This document shows, piece after piece, positions 6,056 through 14,886 of a stretch of 20,582 bases of DNA. This DNA is from Pseudomonadota bacterium (GTDB taxonomy: Bacteria > SAR324 > XYD2-FULL-50-16 > JAHJRI01). The stretch lies in contig JAKSDL010000428.1 in assembly GCA_022360105.1 (NCBI GenBank), forward strand, positions 1-20,582. The letters run 5' to 3'. Made by a program: the position numbers and the translations under genes. The notes under the pieces are model-generated. The model ran no database searches, was not told the DNA's origin, and worked only from the letters and a program-made list of their open reading frames with translations. The first letter of the stretch is position 1, and each line of letters begins with the position of its first letter.

Positions 6056-8347
6056 TCACTTAGATTGCATTTGATAGACGCCGTCCCAGGCTTCACCCGG
6101 AGGATCATTTTTAAACTCCTTGCACCGGTCAAAAAAGACCTGGGATACACCATCGTATCCAAGCAGCTTGTTGGTATGGGCGAAGTATTTTTTTGCTTCA
6201 TCCCAATCTTGCTTGCGGTAGAGCTCCAGTCCTTTTGAATAGTATTTAATTGCCTTTAATTTCTCTTCGTCTACTTCCCCCTTTCTACCCAGCACCTCAT
6301 AAATTTTTACCGGTTCATTTTTTCCCACCACACGGATCATATCCAATTCTCTGGTTTCAATGGTGTTTTTTACCTCTTCATAGGTAAATTCACTGATCAT
6401 GCAAAAGGTTTTGTACTCCTTGTTGACTCCTTCCAGTCTTGCCGCCAAGTTAACGCTATCCCCCATCATTGTATAATCCATTCGATAGGCCGATCCCATA
6501 TTTCCAACTACGCAGCTACCAGTGTTTAGTCCAATCCTGACATATAATTCGTGTTTACCTTCTTCCCTCCACTTTTCCCTCATATGAACAAGTTTTTCCT
6601 GCATTTCAAGAGAAGCCAGACAAGCTCGGGTTGCATGATCCGGATAAGCTATCGGCGCGCCAAAAAATGCAATAACAGCATCTCCTTCAAATTTATCTAC
6701 CGTACCATCATACTTCATGACAATATCTGTCATGGCGGTAAGATACTCGTTTAGAAGTTCAACAAGCTCTTCCGGAGTCAGGGATTCGGAGATGGTTGAA
6801 AACCCCTGTACATCGGAGAAAAAGGCTGTGATATCCTTCTTTTCACCCCCAAGGGTTAACATGCTGGGATCATCAACCAATTGGTCAATAACCTTTGGTG
6901 AGAGGTATTGCTGAAAAGCCCCTTTGATAAATCGTTTGTCCTTTTCCTCTCCGAAAAACTTGAAAATAACGATTGAAAACCAATTTAATACAATGACGAG
7001 AACAATATAAACATAGCTGGTCCAGGCTTTTTCATTAACAAGGAACCATGAGTTGACTCCAATATACCCTCCCAGAACAGTCAGAGAGAAAATCAACCCG
7101 GGAGCCGCGCTCAATTTTGGTAATATGATGCCCATCACAAAACCAAACACTAAAATTAATAAGGCGGTTAAAAAATATACAAAATCAGATCGGTAGAAAT
7201 AGTCTCCCGAAATCATATTTTCCACGATCGTAGCATGCACTTCAACCCCAGGATAAGCAGCACTGACAGGAGTATTTCTTAGGTCAAACACGCCAACCTC
7301 GGTGGCACCTAAAATGACGATTTTATCTTTGAGCTTCTCTTTGGGAATATTATGATTGATAACATCGTAAACCGAATAATTGGGGAAGGTAAATTCCGGA
7401 CCTTTGTAATTGATCATTACTGTGCCGTCACTGGCAGTATTGATCCGTTTATCACCAATATAGAAAGCTTCAATCCCTCCCTGGTTGGCAATCATGCGAA
7501 TGGGCTTGTCTCCGTAATAACGCCTTAAGATCTGAAGACCGAGGGAAGGATAAAAAGCATCTTTGTATCTGATAACCAAGGGAACCCTGCGGATCGTCCC
7601 GTCTTCCCAATCCGGTACGACGTTAAAGAATCCACTCAGGTTTTTGCTGGAGATTAGACCGGGAATGTTCGCTTCAACTGCAAATCCTTCGTAGAGGGGA
7701 ATGTAGTCTAAAAATTCAGCACCCTGGATAATGGTAATCTCTGAATTTTCGATACGTTTTGAAAACTCATCCAATTGCTCCGGTGATAAATGGGAGGTTT
7801 GTTCCAGATTTGCACTGAGAAAAAAGAAGTAACCGAGTACGATGTTGTCCCATTTACTTAACTCCGCTCCAAATTTCGCATCGTTATTTACTTCTGAATA
7901 CACATCAGACTTGATTTTTTGTATTCGATCCAAAAAATACCTTGAATCCGGATTTTCTTTGCTAACTAGATCGTAAAACCGCTCCAAAACTTTTCCTGAG
8001 GTGACATCATTGGAATCAGGCTCTGAAAATAGCACATCATATCCGAATACTTTAACTTGATAATGATCCTGAAGCTCATGTAGGAGTTGAGCCATCTTAT
8101 CCCTGCCCCATGGCCACCTTCCATAGTAATCCACCGATTTGGTATCAATCGCTACAATTGCGATATGATCCGTTTCAAGTGTCATCCCTCTGGATCTTTG
8201 GATAAAATCGACTACTTTTTTGTCCATCAGTTCAATAAAGCTACTAGAACCGATATTCAAATAATTCCAGAGGTATACACCAAAAATGAACAAGGTAATA
8301 AAAACTGAAATCTTAAAACCGGTAATGGTAAATATTTTTTTAAGCAT
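6056..8347 (-). CDS. CHASE2-domain class III adenylate cyclase
   Basis: This 763-residue membrane sensor-enzyme makes cAMP from ATP. TM1 is near 13-30. An extracytoplasmic CHASE2 sensor spans about 35-385, with AIDTKSVDYYGRWPWGRD (66-83) and the KIVILGATEVGVFDLRNTP block (342-360). Three membrane helices follow at about 388-465. The cyclase domain lies at 503-685. It keeps both metal aspartates (Asp512 in FSDVQGF, Asp556 in FEGDAV), the adenine-selecting Lys552 and Asp624, and the catalytic Asn633 and Arg637 in SVNLAARLEG. All catalytic residues are present, so activity as an adenylate rather than guanylate cyclase is expected. The tail (695-763) is a TPR-like helical pair ending in a DPPGEAWDGVYQM motif common in this group. 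The ribosome-binding site is weak. It sits downstream of aroE by 66 bp. Confidence 0.95.
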   Translation of the reverse strand: MLKKIFTITGFKISVFITLFIFGVYLWNYLNIGSSSFIELMDKKVVDFIQRSRGMTLETDHIAIVAIDTKSVDYYGRWPWGRDKMAQLLHELQDHYQVKVFGYDVLFSEPDSNDVTSGKVLERFYDLVSKENPDSRYFLDRIQKIKSDVYSEVNNDAKFGAELSKWDNIVLGYFFFLSANLEQTSHLSPEQLDEFSKRIENSEITIIQGAEFLDYIPLYEGFAVEANIPGLISSKNLSGFFNVVPDWEDGTIRRVPLVIRYKDAFYPSLGLQILRRYYGDKPIRMIANQGGIEAFYIGDKRINTASDGTVMINYKGPEFTFPNYSVYDVINHNIPKEKLKDKIVILGATEVGVFDLRNTPVSAAYPGVEVHATIVENMISGDYFYRSDFVYFLTALLILVFGFVMGIILPKLSAAPGLIFSLTVLGGYIGVNSWFLVNEKAWTSYVYIVLVIVLNWFSIVIFKFFGEEKDKRFIKGAFQQYLSPKVIDQLVDDPSMLTLGGEKKDITAFFSDVQGFSTISESLTPEELVELLNEYLTAMTDIVMKYDGTVDKFEGDAVIAFFGAPIAYPDHATRACLASLEMQEKLVHMREKWREEGKHELYVRIGLNTGSCVVGNMGSAYRMDYTMMGDSVNLAARLEGVNKEYKTFCMISEFTYEEVKNTIETRELDMIRVVGKNEPVKIYEVLGRKGEVDEEKLKAIKYYSKGLELYRKQDWDEAKKYFAHTNKLLGYDGVSQVFFDRCKEFKNDPPGEAWDGVYQMQSK

Positions 8348-8413
8348 GATGTTAACCCGAAAACAATGAGGTTACTAAGCAGGGAAAAATACTTGATTTC
8401 AACTATATAACGA

Positions 8414-9262
8414 TTATTTAATGAATGCTAATGAATTTTTCAAGCTTTCGCGCATAATGTTCACCGGCGCAGGTCGTTGAGTCCATAATTCAAATGCCTC
8501 AACACCTTGATACAGAAGCATATCAATTCCGTTGTGGTAAGGAATCTCCAAAGACTTGGCTATGTGCAAGAGAGGGGTTAGAGGTGGGTTGTAAATGATA
8601 TCCACGACCTGCTTGCATTTGGCAATCTGCTCTTCAGGCAAGGGAATTCCGTTGTCTTTCATTCCGACAGACGTCGTGTTGATCAACAGATCGTAATTGG
8701 TTAACTCGCTGGAATTGACCGAAATGTCAATTGAATGATTAACTTTGCTCAAATTCGATCTCAATTCATCCGCCTTCTCTTTTGTTCGGTTTTGGATATC
8801 CAATTTTGCGATTGAAGTCTTCAACAAAGAAAAAGCGATCGCTTTAGCAGCCCCTCCTGCTCCAAGCAACAGAACTTTGCTGTTTTTTAATTCAATCTGC
8901 CGGTTTTTAAGCGCCCTGATGAAACCACTTCCATCCGTACAATATCCCTTCCAGCTATCTTTTGTCTTAATCACGGTGTTTACGGCTCCGATGAATTCAG
9001 CTTCCTCGGACACCTCCGGCAGATAGTGTATGATTTCCTCCTTGTAAGGGACAGTAACGTTAAATCCCTGCAAATTGATCAACTGAAAGGCTGTTAACAG
9101 GTTAGGCAGGTCGAGTTTTTGAACGGGAAAAGGAAGATAAACCGAATTGATTTTCAGTTCTTTAAAGGCGCGGGTATGCATGTCTGGAGAAAAAGAATGA
9201 CTGACCGGATTACCAATAATGCCATAAAGTCTGGTATTACCGTTTATTAATAGGTTTTCCAC
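8414..9262 (-). CDS. aroE: Shikimate dehydrogenase
   Basis: NADP-dependent reduction of 3-dehydroshikimate to shikimate, a late step of the aromatic amino-acid pathway, in the cytoplasm. All AroE signatures are present: GNPVSHSFSP for substrate binding, NVTVPYKE with catalytic Lys74, CTDGSGF with Asp110, the dinucleotide loop GAGGAA (134-139), NRT (158-160) for NADP, and the C-terminal NGIDMLLYQGVEAFELW. The length (282 residues) is typical. I chose GTG at 9262: GGAG then lies six bases upstream, whereas the adjacent in-frame TTG at 9265 would be only three bases from it. The gene follows the HPr gene by 38 bp and is probably cotranscribed with it. Calling this AroE is safe; a quinate/shikimate variant (YdiB-like) is less likely. 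Confidence 0.95.
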   Translation of the reverse strand: MENLLINGNTRLYGIIGNPVSHSFSPDMHTRAFKELKINSVYLPFPVQKLDLPNLLTAFQLINLQGFNVTVPYKEEIIHYLPEVSEEAEFIGAVNTVIKTKDSWKGYCTDGSGFIRALKNRQIELKNSKVLLLGAGGAAKAIAFSLLKTSIAKLDIQNRTKEKADELRSNLSKVNHSIDISVNSSELTNYDLLINTTSVGMKDNGIPLPEEQIAKCKQVVDIIYNPPLTPLLHIAKSLEIPYHNGIDMLLYQGVEAFELWTQRPAPVNIMRESLKNSLAFIK

Positions 9263-9279
9263 CAAATTCTCCGATCGTT

Positions 9280-9300
9280 CACCGGCTTTTTAAGCTGGTG
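9280..9300. repeat. Small hairpin between the HPr and aroE genes
   Basis: CACCGGCTT (9280-9288) and AAGCTGGTG (9292-9300) pair with one wobble/mismatch around three bases, directly after the HPr stop. The stem overlaps no coding base and ends 14 bases before the aroE GTG's ribosome-binding region, so it may tune relative expression of the two genes. Confidence 0.3.
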
Positions 9301-9579
9301 TCATTCGTCTTCGCCGAATTTATCTTGAAACAGGGCAACTAACTGGTTGATAATGTCTTGCTCCTCTTCGGAGTTATCACCGGATACTTCAATTTTGACA
9401 ATAGTCCCGACAATAGCCGCCAGCATCAGCACATCCATAATGGACTTCGCATCAGCGAATTGCTCATTGCAGGAAATTGTAATAGCGGCTTCAAATTCGG
9501 ATGCTAACTGGACAAGCTTGGTAGCTGCACGAAGGTGCAGCCCCAATTTATTTGTGATTTCAATTTCTTCTACAAGCAT
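9301..9579 (-). CDS. HPr-family phosphocarrier protein
   Basis: This 92-residue protein covers the whole HPr fold. The active-site histidine is His15 in LGLHLRAATKLVQ (standard HPr: GLHARPA) with Arg17. The regulatory-serine region is AKSIMDVLMLAA with Ser46. In a sugar PTS, HPr passes phosphate from enzyme I to EIIA. No enzyme I or EII gene is nearby, and HLRAA differs from the usual HARPA, so it may be an NPr-like regulatory protein of an incomplete PTS. The serine allows for control by an HPr kinase if one is encoded elsewhere. It lies 19 bp after metK and 38 bp before aroE, all on one strand. The ribosome-binding site is weak, suggesting coupling to metK. Confidence 0.92.
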   Translation of the reverse strand: MLVEEIEITNKLGLHLRAATKLVQLASEFEAAITISCNEQFADAKSIMDVLMLAAIVGTIVKIEVSGDNSEEEQDIINQLVALFQDKFGEDE

Positions 9580-9598
9580 TGATCTACGTTTCGATCGA

Positions 9599-10765
9599 TT
9601 ATAATCCTAATGCTGATTTGATATCATCCACTCTGTCTGTCTTTTCCCAGGAAAACTCAGGCAATTCCCTGCCAAAATGACCATAGGCTGCGGTTTTTTG
9701 ATAAATGGGTCGTTTTAGATCCAGAGTCTCGACAATCCAGGCAGGAGTCAGTTTGAAAAGTTCTTTCACAGCGTCTTCAATTTTGCTTTCATTTGCTTTT
9801 GCCGTGCCAAACGTATTGACCGAAATTGAAACCGGCCGAGGAAAACCTATAGCGTAAGCAATCTGCACTTCACATTCATCCGCAGCGCCGGCAGCAACCA
9901 GATTTTTTGCTACGTACCTGGCAGCGTAGGCAGCCGATCTATCAACTTTTGAAGGATCTTTACCGGAGAAGGCGCCACCACCATGTCTTCCCATTCCACC
10001 ATAGGTATCAACAATGATTTTACGGCCGGTCAAGCCGCAATCTCCCATGGGGCCACCAATAACAAATCTTCCAGTCGGATTGATTAAAAATTTAGTATCA
10101 TTATCGATTAATTCGGACGGAATGACTTCTTTAGCTACTTTTTCTACCAGATCAGCCTTTATCTGATCGTAGGTTACTTTTTCATCATGTTGGCTGCTAA
10201 GAACAATCGTATCGGCTCGTTTCGGCATCCCCCCCGAATAAAGCAAAGATACCTGACTTTTTCCGTCAGGCCTTAAATACGCTAATTCTCCACTTTTCCG
10301 TGCTTCAGACATTCTTAAACTCAGTTTGTGAGCCAAAGCAATGGGAGCGGGCATCAATTCAGGAGTTTCGTTAGTAGCATAGCCGAACATCAGTCCTTGG
10401 TCACCGGCACCCTGTTCGTCGTAGAGTCCTTCTCCTGTATTCACACCTTGGGCAATGTCGGGAGATTGTTTATCCAAAGCTACGACTACTGAGCAGGTTG
10501 TGCTGTCATATCCTTTTCTTGAATCGTCATAACCAATACCATTGATGGTGTCCCGTACCACTTTTTGAAAATCAACATTGGAAGAGGAGGTTATCTCACC
10601 TGCCAATACGACCATACCGGTTGTTATTAAGGTTTCACATGCCACTCTGCTGCTTGGATCATCTTTAATCATAGCATCCAAAACTGCATCGGAAATTTGA
10701 TCTGCCATTTTATCCGGATGCCCTTCTGTAACTGACTCTGAAGTAAATAAAAACTCTTTTGTCAT
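9599..10765 (-). CDS. metK: S-adenosylmethionine synthetase
   Basis: Makes S-adenosylmethionine from methionine and ATP as a cytoplasmic tetramer. Key motifs are intact in 388 residues: [14 protein letters not shown] with the ATP-phosphate-binding His16, GAGDQG (119-124) for methionine/ATP binding, and the Gly-rich [16 protein letters not shown] (262-277) phosphate loop. The start is set at the ATG at 10765, five bases after AGGAG. An in-frame TTG one codon upstream is too close to that site. It is the first gene of the minus-strand group metK-HPr-aroE and shares a direction with the cyclase and the homocysteine methyltransferase further down. Its upstream region holds a 10-bp palindrome. Confidence 0.98.
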   Translation of the reverse strand: MTKEFLFTSESVTEGHPDKMADQISDAVLDAMIKDDPSSRVACETLITTGMVVLAGEITSSSNVDFQKVVRDTINGIGYDDSRKGYDSTTCSVVVALDKQSPDIAQGVNTGEGLYDEQGAGDQGLMFGYATNETPELMPAPIALAHKLSLRMSEARKSGELAYLRPDGKSQVSLLYSGGMPKRADTIVLSSQHDEKVTYDQIKADLVEKVAKEVIPSELIDNDTKFLINPTGRFVIGGPMGDCGLTGRKIIVDTYGGMGRHGGGAFSGKDPSKVDRSAAYAARYVAKNLVAAGAADECEVQIAYAIGFPRPVSISVNTFGTAKANESKIEDAVKELFKLTPAWIVETLDLKRPIYQKTAAYGHFGRELPEFSWEKTDRVDDIKSALGL

Positions 10766-11297
10766 CAAATCTCCTCTGGTTTATTGTGAAAAGTATTGTA
10801 AACGTAAATATCTTTCTGCGAAATTCGTTTCGTCTTAATCGGTTTGTAATGTATAAAAGTTACGTGTTATAATGGCGCCATGTCAAGGATCATCACATGA
10901 TACCACAATAAATGGACTGATCATAGCAATGAGATAATCTTTAAAAAATGTTACTTCGAACCTACAGTTCTTTTCTTGCTTCATCCAAAGCTTTCTTTTC
11001 CTCAATAGAACAGACTGCTTAAATGGCAATTTATTACTTGTAGCCAGTGATTTTCAGATTTTTTTTCCGCATTACAAAAATGAAAATTGCTTTTTTAAAA
11101 ATAAAAAAGTAGTAGTTAGTTAAAGGTTATTATTCTGTATTTATAGACCTTTTTCATTAAACCGCTTCAAAACCTCAATAATTAGAGCTATTAATAATTG
11201 GTAAGCACGCTTTTTGCAATTCCTTACGGCGTTTGACAGAAATTAATGGATTTACAGGTAGAATACCCAACGTTTTAATCAACTTTGAGTTGCTTCA
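10766..11297. other. Divergent intergenic region between metK and the TPR gene
   Basis: 532 bp, AT-rich, with no credible reading frame. On the metK side, minus-strand TATAAC (10866-10871) can serve as a -10 box, with no good -35 at normal spacing. The palindrome ATGGCGCCAT lies at 10872-10881 and TTGACA at 10881-10886 overlaps it by one base. On the TPR side, TTGACA (11233-11238) and TAGAAT (11259-11264) face the gene with a long 20-base spacer. The middle (11040-11110) is a low-complexity A/T stretch. I see no SAM-riboswitch pattern in the metK leader. Confidence 0.6.
10866..10886 (-). promoter_or_regulatory. Possible metK promoter/operator with ATGGCGCCAT palindrome
   Basis: On the minus strand, TATAAC (10866-10871, five of six -10 matches) lies directly beside the perfect palindrome ATGGCGCCAT (10872-10881). 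The position immediately upstream of a -10 box is suitable for a regulator. It is about 100 bp before the metK start. The binding protein is unknown. Confidence 0.4.
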
Positions 11298-13094
11298 ATG
11301 CTTATTAAAAGCTTAAAAAAAAGCCGAATTCAAAAGTCACATCTAAAAACAGACGAACTGATCAAAAAAGGTCTGTCGCTTCTTGATGGCAAGCTTTACA
11401 AGCAAGCCATGATCGAGTTCCAAAATGCCTATGAACTTGAGCCTACCTATGCCTCTTCCCAACTTCAGAAGCAGTTTGATGAGGCCGTGGCCGTTTCGGA
11501 CCATGAAGCAGCGCTTTCCATTGGGTTAATACTGATCAAAGTAAACAAGACAGATCATCATCTCGCCAATACTCTTGGTAATTGCGCCCGTCGCCAGAAA
11601 AATTACAAACAGGCAAACAATCTTTACAGGCACGCGTTAAAAATCAAAAAGAACTATACCGATGCGTTCTACAATCTTGCTGCCAGTATGGGTAAGGTTG
11701 AGAAGTTCGACAACGAAGTTCGCGAATCATTAAAAATTTTTGAAAAAATAAACGATTTCATTTATCCCGAATTAGTCGGAGATAAAGACATTGTAAAGAC
11801 AATAAATGAGGAACTTACTGAAAAAAACAGACAGCTAAGAGCGGACAAAATGGCTGAAATGGAACAAGCCATTGAAGCCAAGGAAGCAGAAGGTGAGATT
11901 CACGAAGCAGATAAATTAAAGTTTGAATTCAACAAGTTGAAGCAAGCTCAAGATACACCAACTCATGAGCAGGTGTGTGATTATTTCAGAAAGATGATTA
12001 AGAACCTGGAAGAGGATGTTTCAGAAGCCGGTAAAGAGGAATATCACAACACCATGTATAACCTGGGCATTTACGCATTATCAAAAAAAGACCCGGATAC
12101 TGCGCTTGAAGCTTTTGAAAACTTAAAAAACCAGAAAGTTAGTTTTAAGTACCTGGACATGTTTTTCGCCATTGCCAAAACCTATTTGGGTGATGTCAAA
12201 AGTGCAATCGAAATTTTCGTTGAAGGACTGGGTGCGGAGCAAAACAATCGTTTTTTTAACGTCAATCTAGGTTTGATGTACCGCAAAGCAGGTAACAGAC
12301 TCCTTTCTACCAAATACCTGACCATTGGTGCCTCGCTGCTGGAAAAATCAGACGGATTATACCATCTTTCAGATTTAACCAAAATTGCCGACGAAAACCT
12401 GGAAGCTGGTAACCTAAAAAAAGCTCTGAAACTTTATCGTATTGTTGTTGAAGAAACAGATGATGCCAATGTCTGGTCAAGCATGGGTGAAATCTACATG
12501 ACCCAGGAGAAATACGAAGACGCTATTCAAACCTATCGAGAAATTCTGAGAATTGATCCCAAATCAAAACATGCCCAACTGCAACTCAAAGAAATACATG
12601 ATATATACAGAATCAAAGGTGAAGCTTTTTACAGAGATTCTAAATTCAAAGCTGCAGCTACATTCTATGAAAGGGCACTTCGAGTCCTCAGGGATCATGA
12701 AACGATTAAAGAGACAATCACAGTCTACAAATTGATGAAAAACCATCAAAAAGTAGAAGAACTTACCGAAGAACTTGAACAGATCCAACTGCAGTTAAAA
12801 GAAGAGGAAAACGAAAAAAGGCGCCAGGAATATATTCGCAACGGAAAGATCTCTCTTAAACGAAAGGATTATAAACACGCTATCGAAGCATTTGAACTCG
12901 CATTTCGAATGAAACTCGACAAAGATGTCTTTGTTTATCTTGCCACCATCTATAAAGCACTAAAAAGAAATGAAGAGATGCAAATCCTTTTGGAAAGATG
13001 GAATAAAATGGTTGAACATGAAGACAAAATGAGGCTATACCAAAAGCAGGAAGAACGTGAAAAGGAATCTGCAGAAGAAGACCCAATCATCTAA
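11298..13094 (+). CDS. Large TPR-repeat protein
   Basis: This 598-residue protein has no signal peptide or membrane segment, so it is cytoplasmic or peripheral. It is built of tetratricopeptide repeats (34-residue helix pairs), seen by the pattern of small residues and A..Y..A: around 18-51, 88-150, 249-350, 391-424, 436-468 and 513-545. The clearest is NVWSSMGEIYMTQEKYEDAI. A charged coiled-coil segment at about 170-220 and another at 485-510 interrupt the array. The C-terminus is highly charged and acidic. TPR arrays bind other proteins, so a scaffold role is likely, but the partner is unknown. The frame overlaps the start of mobB by 38 bp, suggesting cotranscription. No strong ribosome-binding site precedes the ATG. 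Confidence 0.85.
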   Translation: MLIKSLKKSRIQKSHLKTDELIKKGLSLLDGKLYKQAMIEFQNAYELEPTYASSQLQKQFDEAVAVSDHEAALSIGLILIKVNKTDHHLANTLGNCARRQKNYKQANNLYRHALKIKKNYTDAFYNLAASMGKVEKFDNEVRESLKIFEKINDFIYPELVGDKDIVKTINEELTEKNRQLRADKMAEMEQAIEAKEAEGEIHEADKLKFEFNKLKQAQDTPTHEQVCDYFRKMIKNLEEDVSEAGKEEYHNTMYNLGIYALSKKDPDTALEAFENLKNQKVSFKYLDMFFAIAKTYLGDVKSAIEIFVEGLGAEQNNRFFNVNLGLMYRKAGNRLLSTKYLTIGASLLEKSDGLYHLSDLTKIADENLEAGNLKKALKLYRIVVEETDDANVWSSMGEIYMTQEKYEDAIQTYREILRIDPKSKHAQLQLKEIHDIYRIKGEAFYRDSKFKAAATFYERALRVLRDHETIKETITVYKLMKNHQKVEELTEELEQIQLQLKEEENEKRRQEYIRNGKISLKRKDYKHAIEAFELAFRMKLDKDVFVYLATIYKALKRNEEMQILLERWNKMVEHEDKMRLYQKQEEREKESAEEDPII

Positions 13095-13599
13095 TGCCCC
13101 AAAATTGGTATCATTTGTAGGAAGATCCAACTCAGGAAAAACCACCCTCCTAACTAAAATCATTCCTCTTTTTAAAAAACAGGGGCTTTTAGTGGGAACA
13201 ATCAAGAATACACATCATGATGTGGAATTTGATGTCCCAGGCAAAGACTCCTGGAAGTATCGTAGATCCGGGAGTGACCGTACACTAGTTTCTTCCGGGA
13301 AGAAAATTGCGATCTATGCCGAATCAAGTTACAAAACACCACTTGCCGAACTCGTCACCACCTGGTTCGGAGATATGGATCTTGTGATTTCGGAAGGATT
13401 TAAAAACGAAGAATGTTTAAAAATTGAAGTTGTGCGTTCGGCAAATAATAAACGTCCGTTATTTCACGAATCGGAGTTCAGCATTGATGCCATTGTTTCG
13501 GATGTTCCGGTGGATTCCACCCTTCCGACCTTTCGCTTCGATGAGACAGAATCAATTGTGGCATGGATTTGCAAGGCTTTGTTGTTGCCTTGTTCTTAG
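13057..13599 (+). CDS. mobB: Molybdopterin-guanine dinucleotide biosynthesis protein MobB
   Basis: A small P-loop GTPase-like protein that assists MobA in attaching GMP to molybdopterin for enzymes such as formate dehydrogenase. In this 180-residue protein the Walker A loop GRSNSGKTT is at 22-30, and the family signatures GTIKNTHHD and VPGKDSWKYRRSGSDRT follow. DLVISEGFK occupies the position of the Walker B-like strand. The GTG start at 13057 overlaps the TPR gene by 38 bp and has AGGA six bases upstream. A later in-frame TTG at 13105 would give a shorter protein beginning just before the P-loop. No other molybdenum cofactor gene is in the window. Confidence 0.93.
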   Translation: MKRNLQKKTQSSNAPKLVSFVGRSNSGKTTLLTKIIPLFKKQGLLVGTIKNTHHDVEFDVPGKDSWKYRRSGSDRTLVSSGKKIAIYAESSYKTPLAELVTTWFGDMDLVISEGFKNEECLKIEVVRSANNKRPLFHESEFSIDAIVSDVPVDSTLPTFRFDETESIVAWICKALLLPCS

Positions 13600-13929
13600 T
13601 CCAATTCGCATTTTTCGTCCTGCAATTCAAGCAAACCCTTTCAAACATCCGCCAAATTCTACTACGTTTTCGTTCAAATCCATCAAATTCAATCATTTTG
13701 ATCAGTATGTGCTTAATATGTTGATCATTGTTCAACCAATTCATCTTTAACTAGCTGAAATAATGTGATAAATATCTTGTGGCAAGTAAAATGCAGTATG
13801 AACAATGCATAGTAAACCATTATTCGTTATCAATGACACGGAATCTGCAGGTTTTTGGTATCTAACGGGTAAGCAGTCGAAGTGCAGTACGGATCCAAAC
13901 GCCTGCAGAATCTTACGATGTAAGTTATA
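13600..13929. other. Intergenic region after mobB with a long imperfect hairpin
   Basis: 330 bp without a convincing gene. A frame running 13424-13750 is a shadow of mobB. Two TGATCA motifs occur near 13699 and 13724. The notable part is an inverted structure at 13844-13909, with CTTAC-GAT-GTAAG at 13912-13924 and a TATAAT at 13926-13931 next to the following small reading frame. No clear terminator follows mobB. Confidence 0.5.
13844..13909. repeat. Imperfect 16-bp hairpin arms flanking a 29-base loop
   Basis: The left arm is TCTGCAGG (13844-13851), TT, TTTGG (13854-13858), T, ATC (13860-13862). The right arm is GAT (13892-13894), CCAAA, CG, CCTGCAGA (13902-13909). The two arms pair over 8+5+3 bases with a 2x2 internal loop and one bulge. 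This suggests a folded RNA leader or a cruciform site. It does not match an attC site, because the conserved terminal boxes are absent. Confidence 0.5.
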
Positions 13930-14142
13930 ATGTTTTGTCTCATGAAAAAAGCATTCTTCGGTCTATTGGCAGCAACTACTCTTTTCACTTCAGCCGATGT
14001 GATTAACCCGATATTGCCGGCATTGGCAATGGAAGGAAATATTCCCTATGATTCAAATGCGTTTGTGGGGGCCGATGGGGAAGAGATGTACACCTGTGAA
14101 TTCCTTCCGGAGTTTCCATCCATTTGCATTATGATAGCGTAA
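13930..14142 (+). CDS. Possible small secreted protein (hypothetical)
   Basis: A 70-residue frame, or 66 residues if it starts at the second ATG (13942, MKKAFFGLLAATTLF). From that Met it has a textbook signal-peptide shape: two lysines, a hydrophobic core, and a small-residue stretch TSA before DVINP. The predicted mature part is about 40 residues, acidic and aromatic, with two cysteines (MYTCEF and SICIM). I recognise no family. There is no good ribosome-binding site. The TATAAT overlapping the first ATG could only drive a nearly leaderless message from 13942. It could be a chance frame in poorly conserved DNA. Confidence 0.35.
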   Translation: MFCLMKKAFFGLLAATTLFTSADVINPILPALAMEGNIPYDSNAFVGADGEEMYTCEFLPEFPSICIMIA

Positions 14143-14193
14143 ATTCAGTTTGGTCAAACGTTCCTATCTAAATTCCTTTCCTGCCAAAACTCA

Positions 14194-14886
14194 TTAAGAT
14201 TTCAATCCGTACTTTTGTCGGGCTAGCCTCAAATCGTATTCCGCGCGCCTTTTTTCACATTTACTTTTGTCGCACAATTGGCAACTAAAAAAAGGATCAG
14301 TAGAATCAAACATAACGCCGGATAATGATTTTAACGGTTGCATTATGAAGTTGTCTGTCAGACTTACATCGAGTCGTAAAGCGTTTTCACCAAAAATACC
14401 AAAAAGCTTTTCCTGTTCGGATATTGGCCATTCCTCCAACGACCCCGGCGTCATCCAGGACAAGGTCGAAAGATTGTACTTAGTCCTTATTTCCTCTTCC
14501 AAATAACTGATAGATTGCCTCAAAATATTATCGACCAGATGATCTGCCCAGTATTGAAAGAGAATATCATCAAAAGACCGAATCCAGGTATCTGCCTCCT
14601 TTCCGGCGGTAACTAAAACTGCGAAAATGTTGTTAGCCTGCTCCAGATTGATTTTTAAGACATTGCTTTGAAATTCAAATCCCTCAATTGACAGGGATGC
14701 TCCATTGTTAATAATCGGTGCCACCGGAACTGCCAGTGCCTTGGGCCTGGCAAGCGTTACTAGCTGACTGGTCATGTCATTCAGCGATTTAACAAGTTGC
14801 GGTCTTTTGGTGATTTTTAATTCATTGGCCAGGCTGTCTGTTTCAAAACTAATCGCAATGTTATCGTAAATGATCGACTGTCCCAT
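14194..14886 (-). CDS. Vitamin-B12-dependent methionine synthase activation-domain-like protein
   Basis: With the ATG at 14886 this is a 230-residue cytoplasmic protein. Residues about 15-135 are helical and contain the family-like IARP-type region TLARPKALAVP. The C-terminal half has the signature of stand-alone MetH activation-domain proteins of anaerobes: TPGSLEEWPISEQ (146-158), PLKSLSGV (184-191), then Cys202, Cys205 and Cys210 followed by KRRAEYD (212-218). In full MetH this domain, with SAM, re-methylates oxidised cob(II)alamin. The frame is open further upstream to 15243, but that part overlaps the deacetylase gene and two palindromes, and the family's usual length of about 230 fits the ATG at 14886. 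It probably works with a split methionine synthase, of which a homocysteine domain lies at 5000-5893. The cysteines may bind a metal or Fe-S cluster (inference). Confidence 0.78.
   Translation of the reverse strand: MGQSIIYDNIAISFETDSLANELKITKRPQLVKSLNDMTSQLVTLARPKALAVPVAPIINNGASLSIEGFEFQSNVLKINLEQANNIFAVLVTAGKEADTWIRSFDDILFQYWADHLVDNILRQSISYLEEEIRTKYNLSTLSWMTPGSLEEWPISEQEKLFGIFGENALRLDVSLTDNFIMQPLKSLSGVMFDSTDPFFSCQLCDKSKCEKRRAEYDLRLARQKYGLKS

Noticed and set aside
13699..13737. FNR-like site near the two TGATCA motifs
   Set aside because: The half-sites TTGAT and ATCAA do not occur at the required 4-base spacing.
13424..13750. 108-residue plus-strand frame overlapping the end of mobB
   Set aside because: It starts inside mobB in another frame and its tail is compositionally random.
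13844..13930. Integron attC site or tRNA-like element
   Set aside because: The arms fold, but the conserved attC end boxes are missing and no T-arm or anticodon pattern of a tRNA is present.
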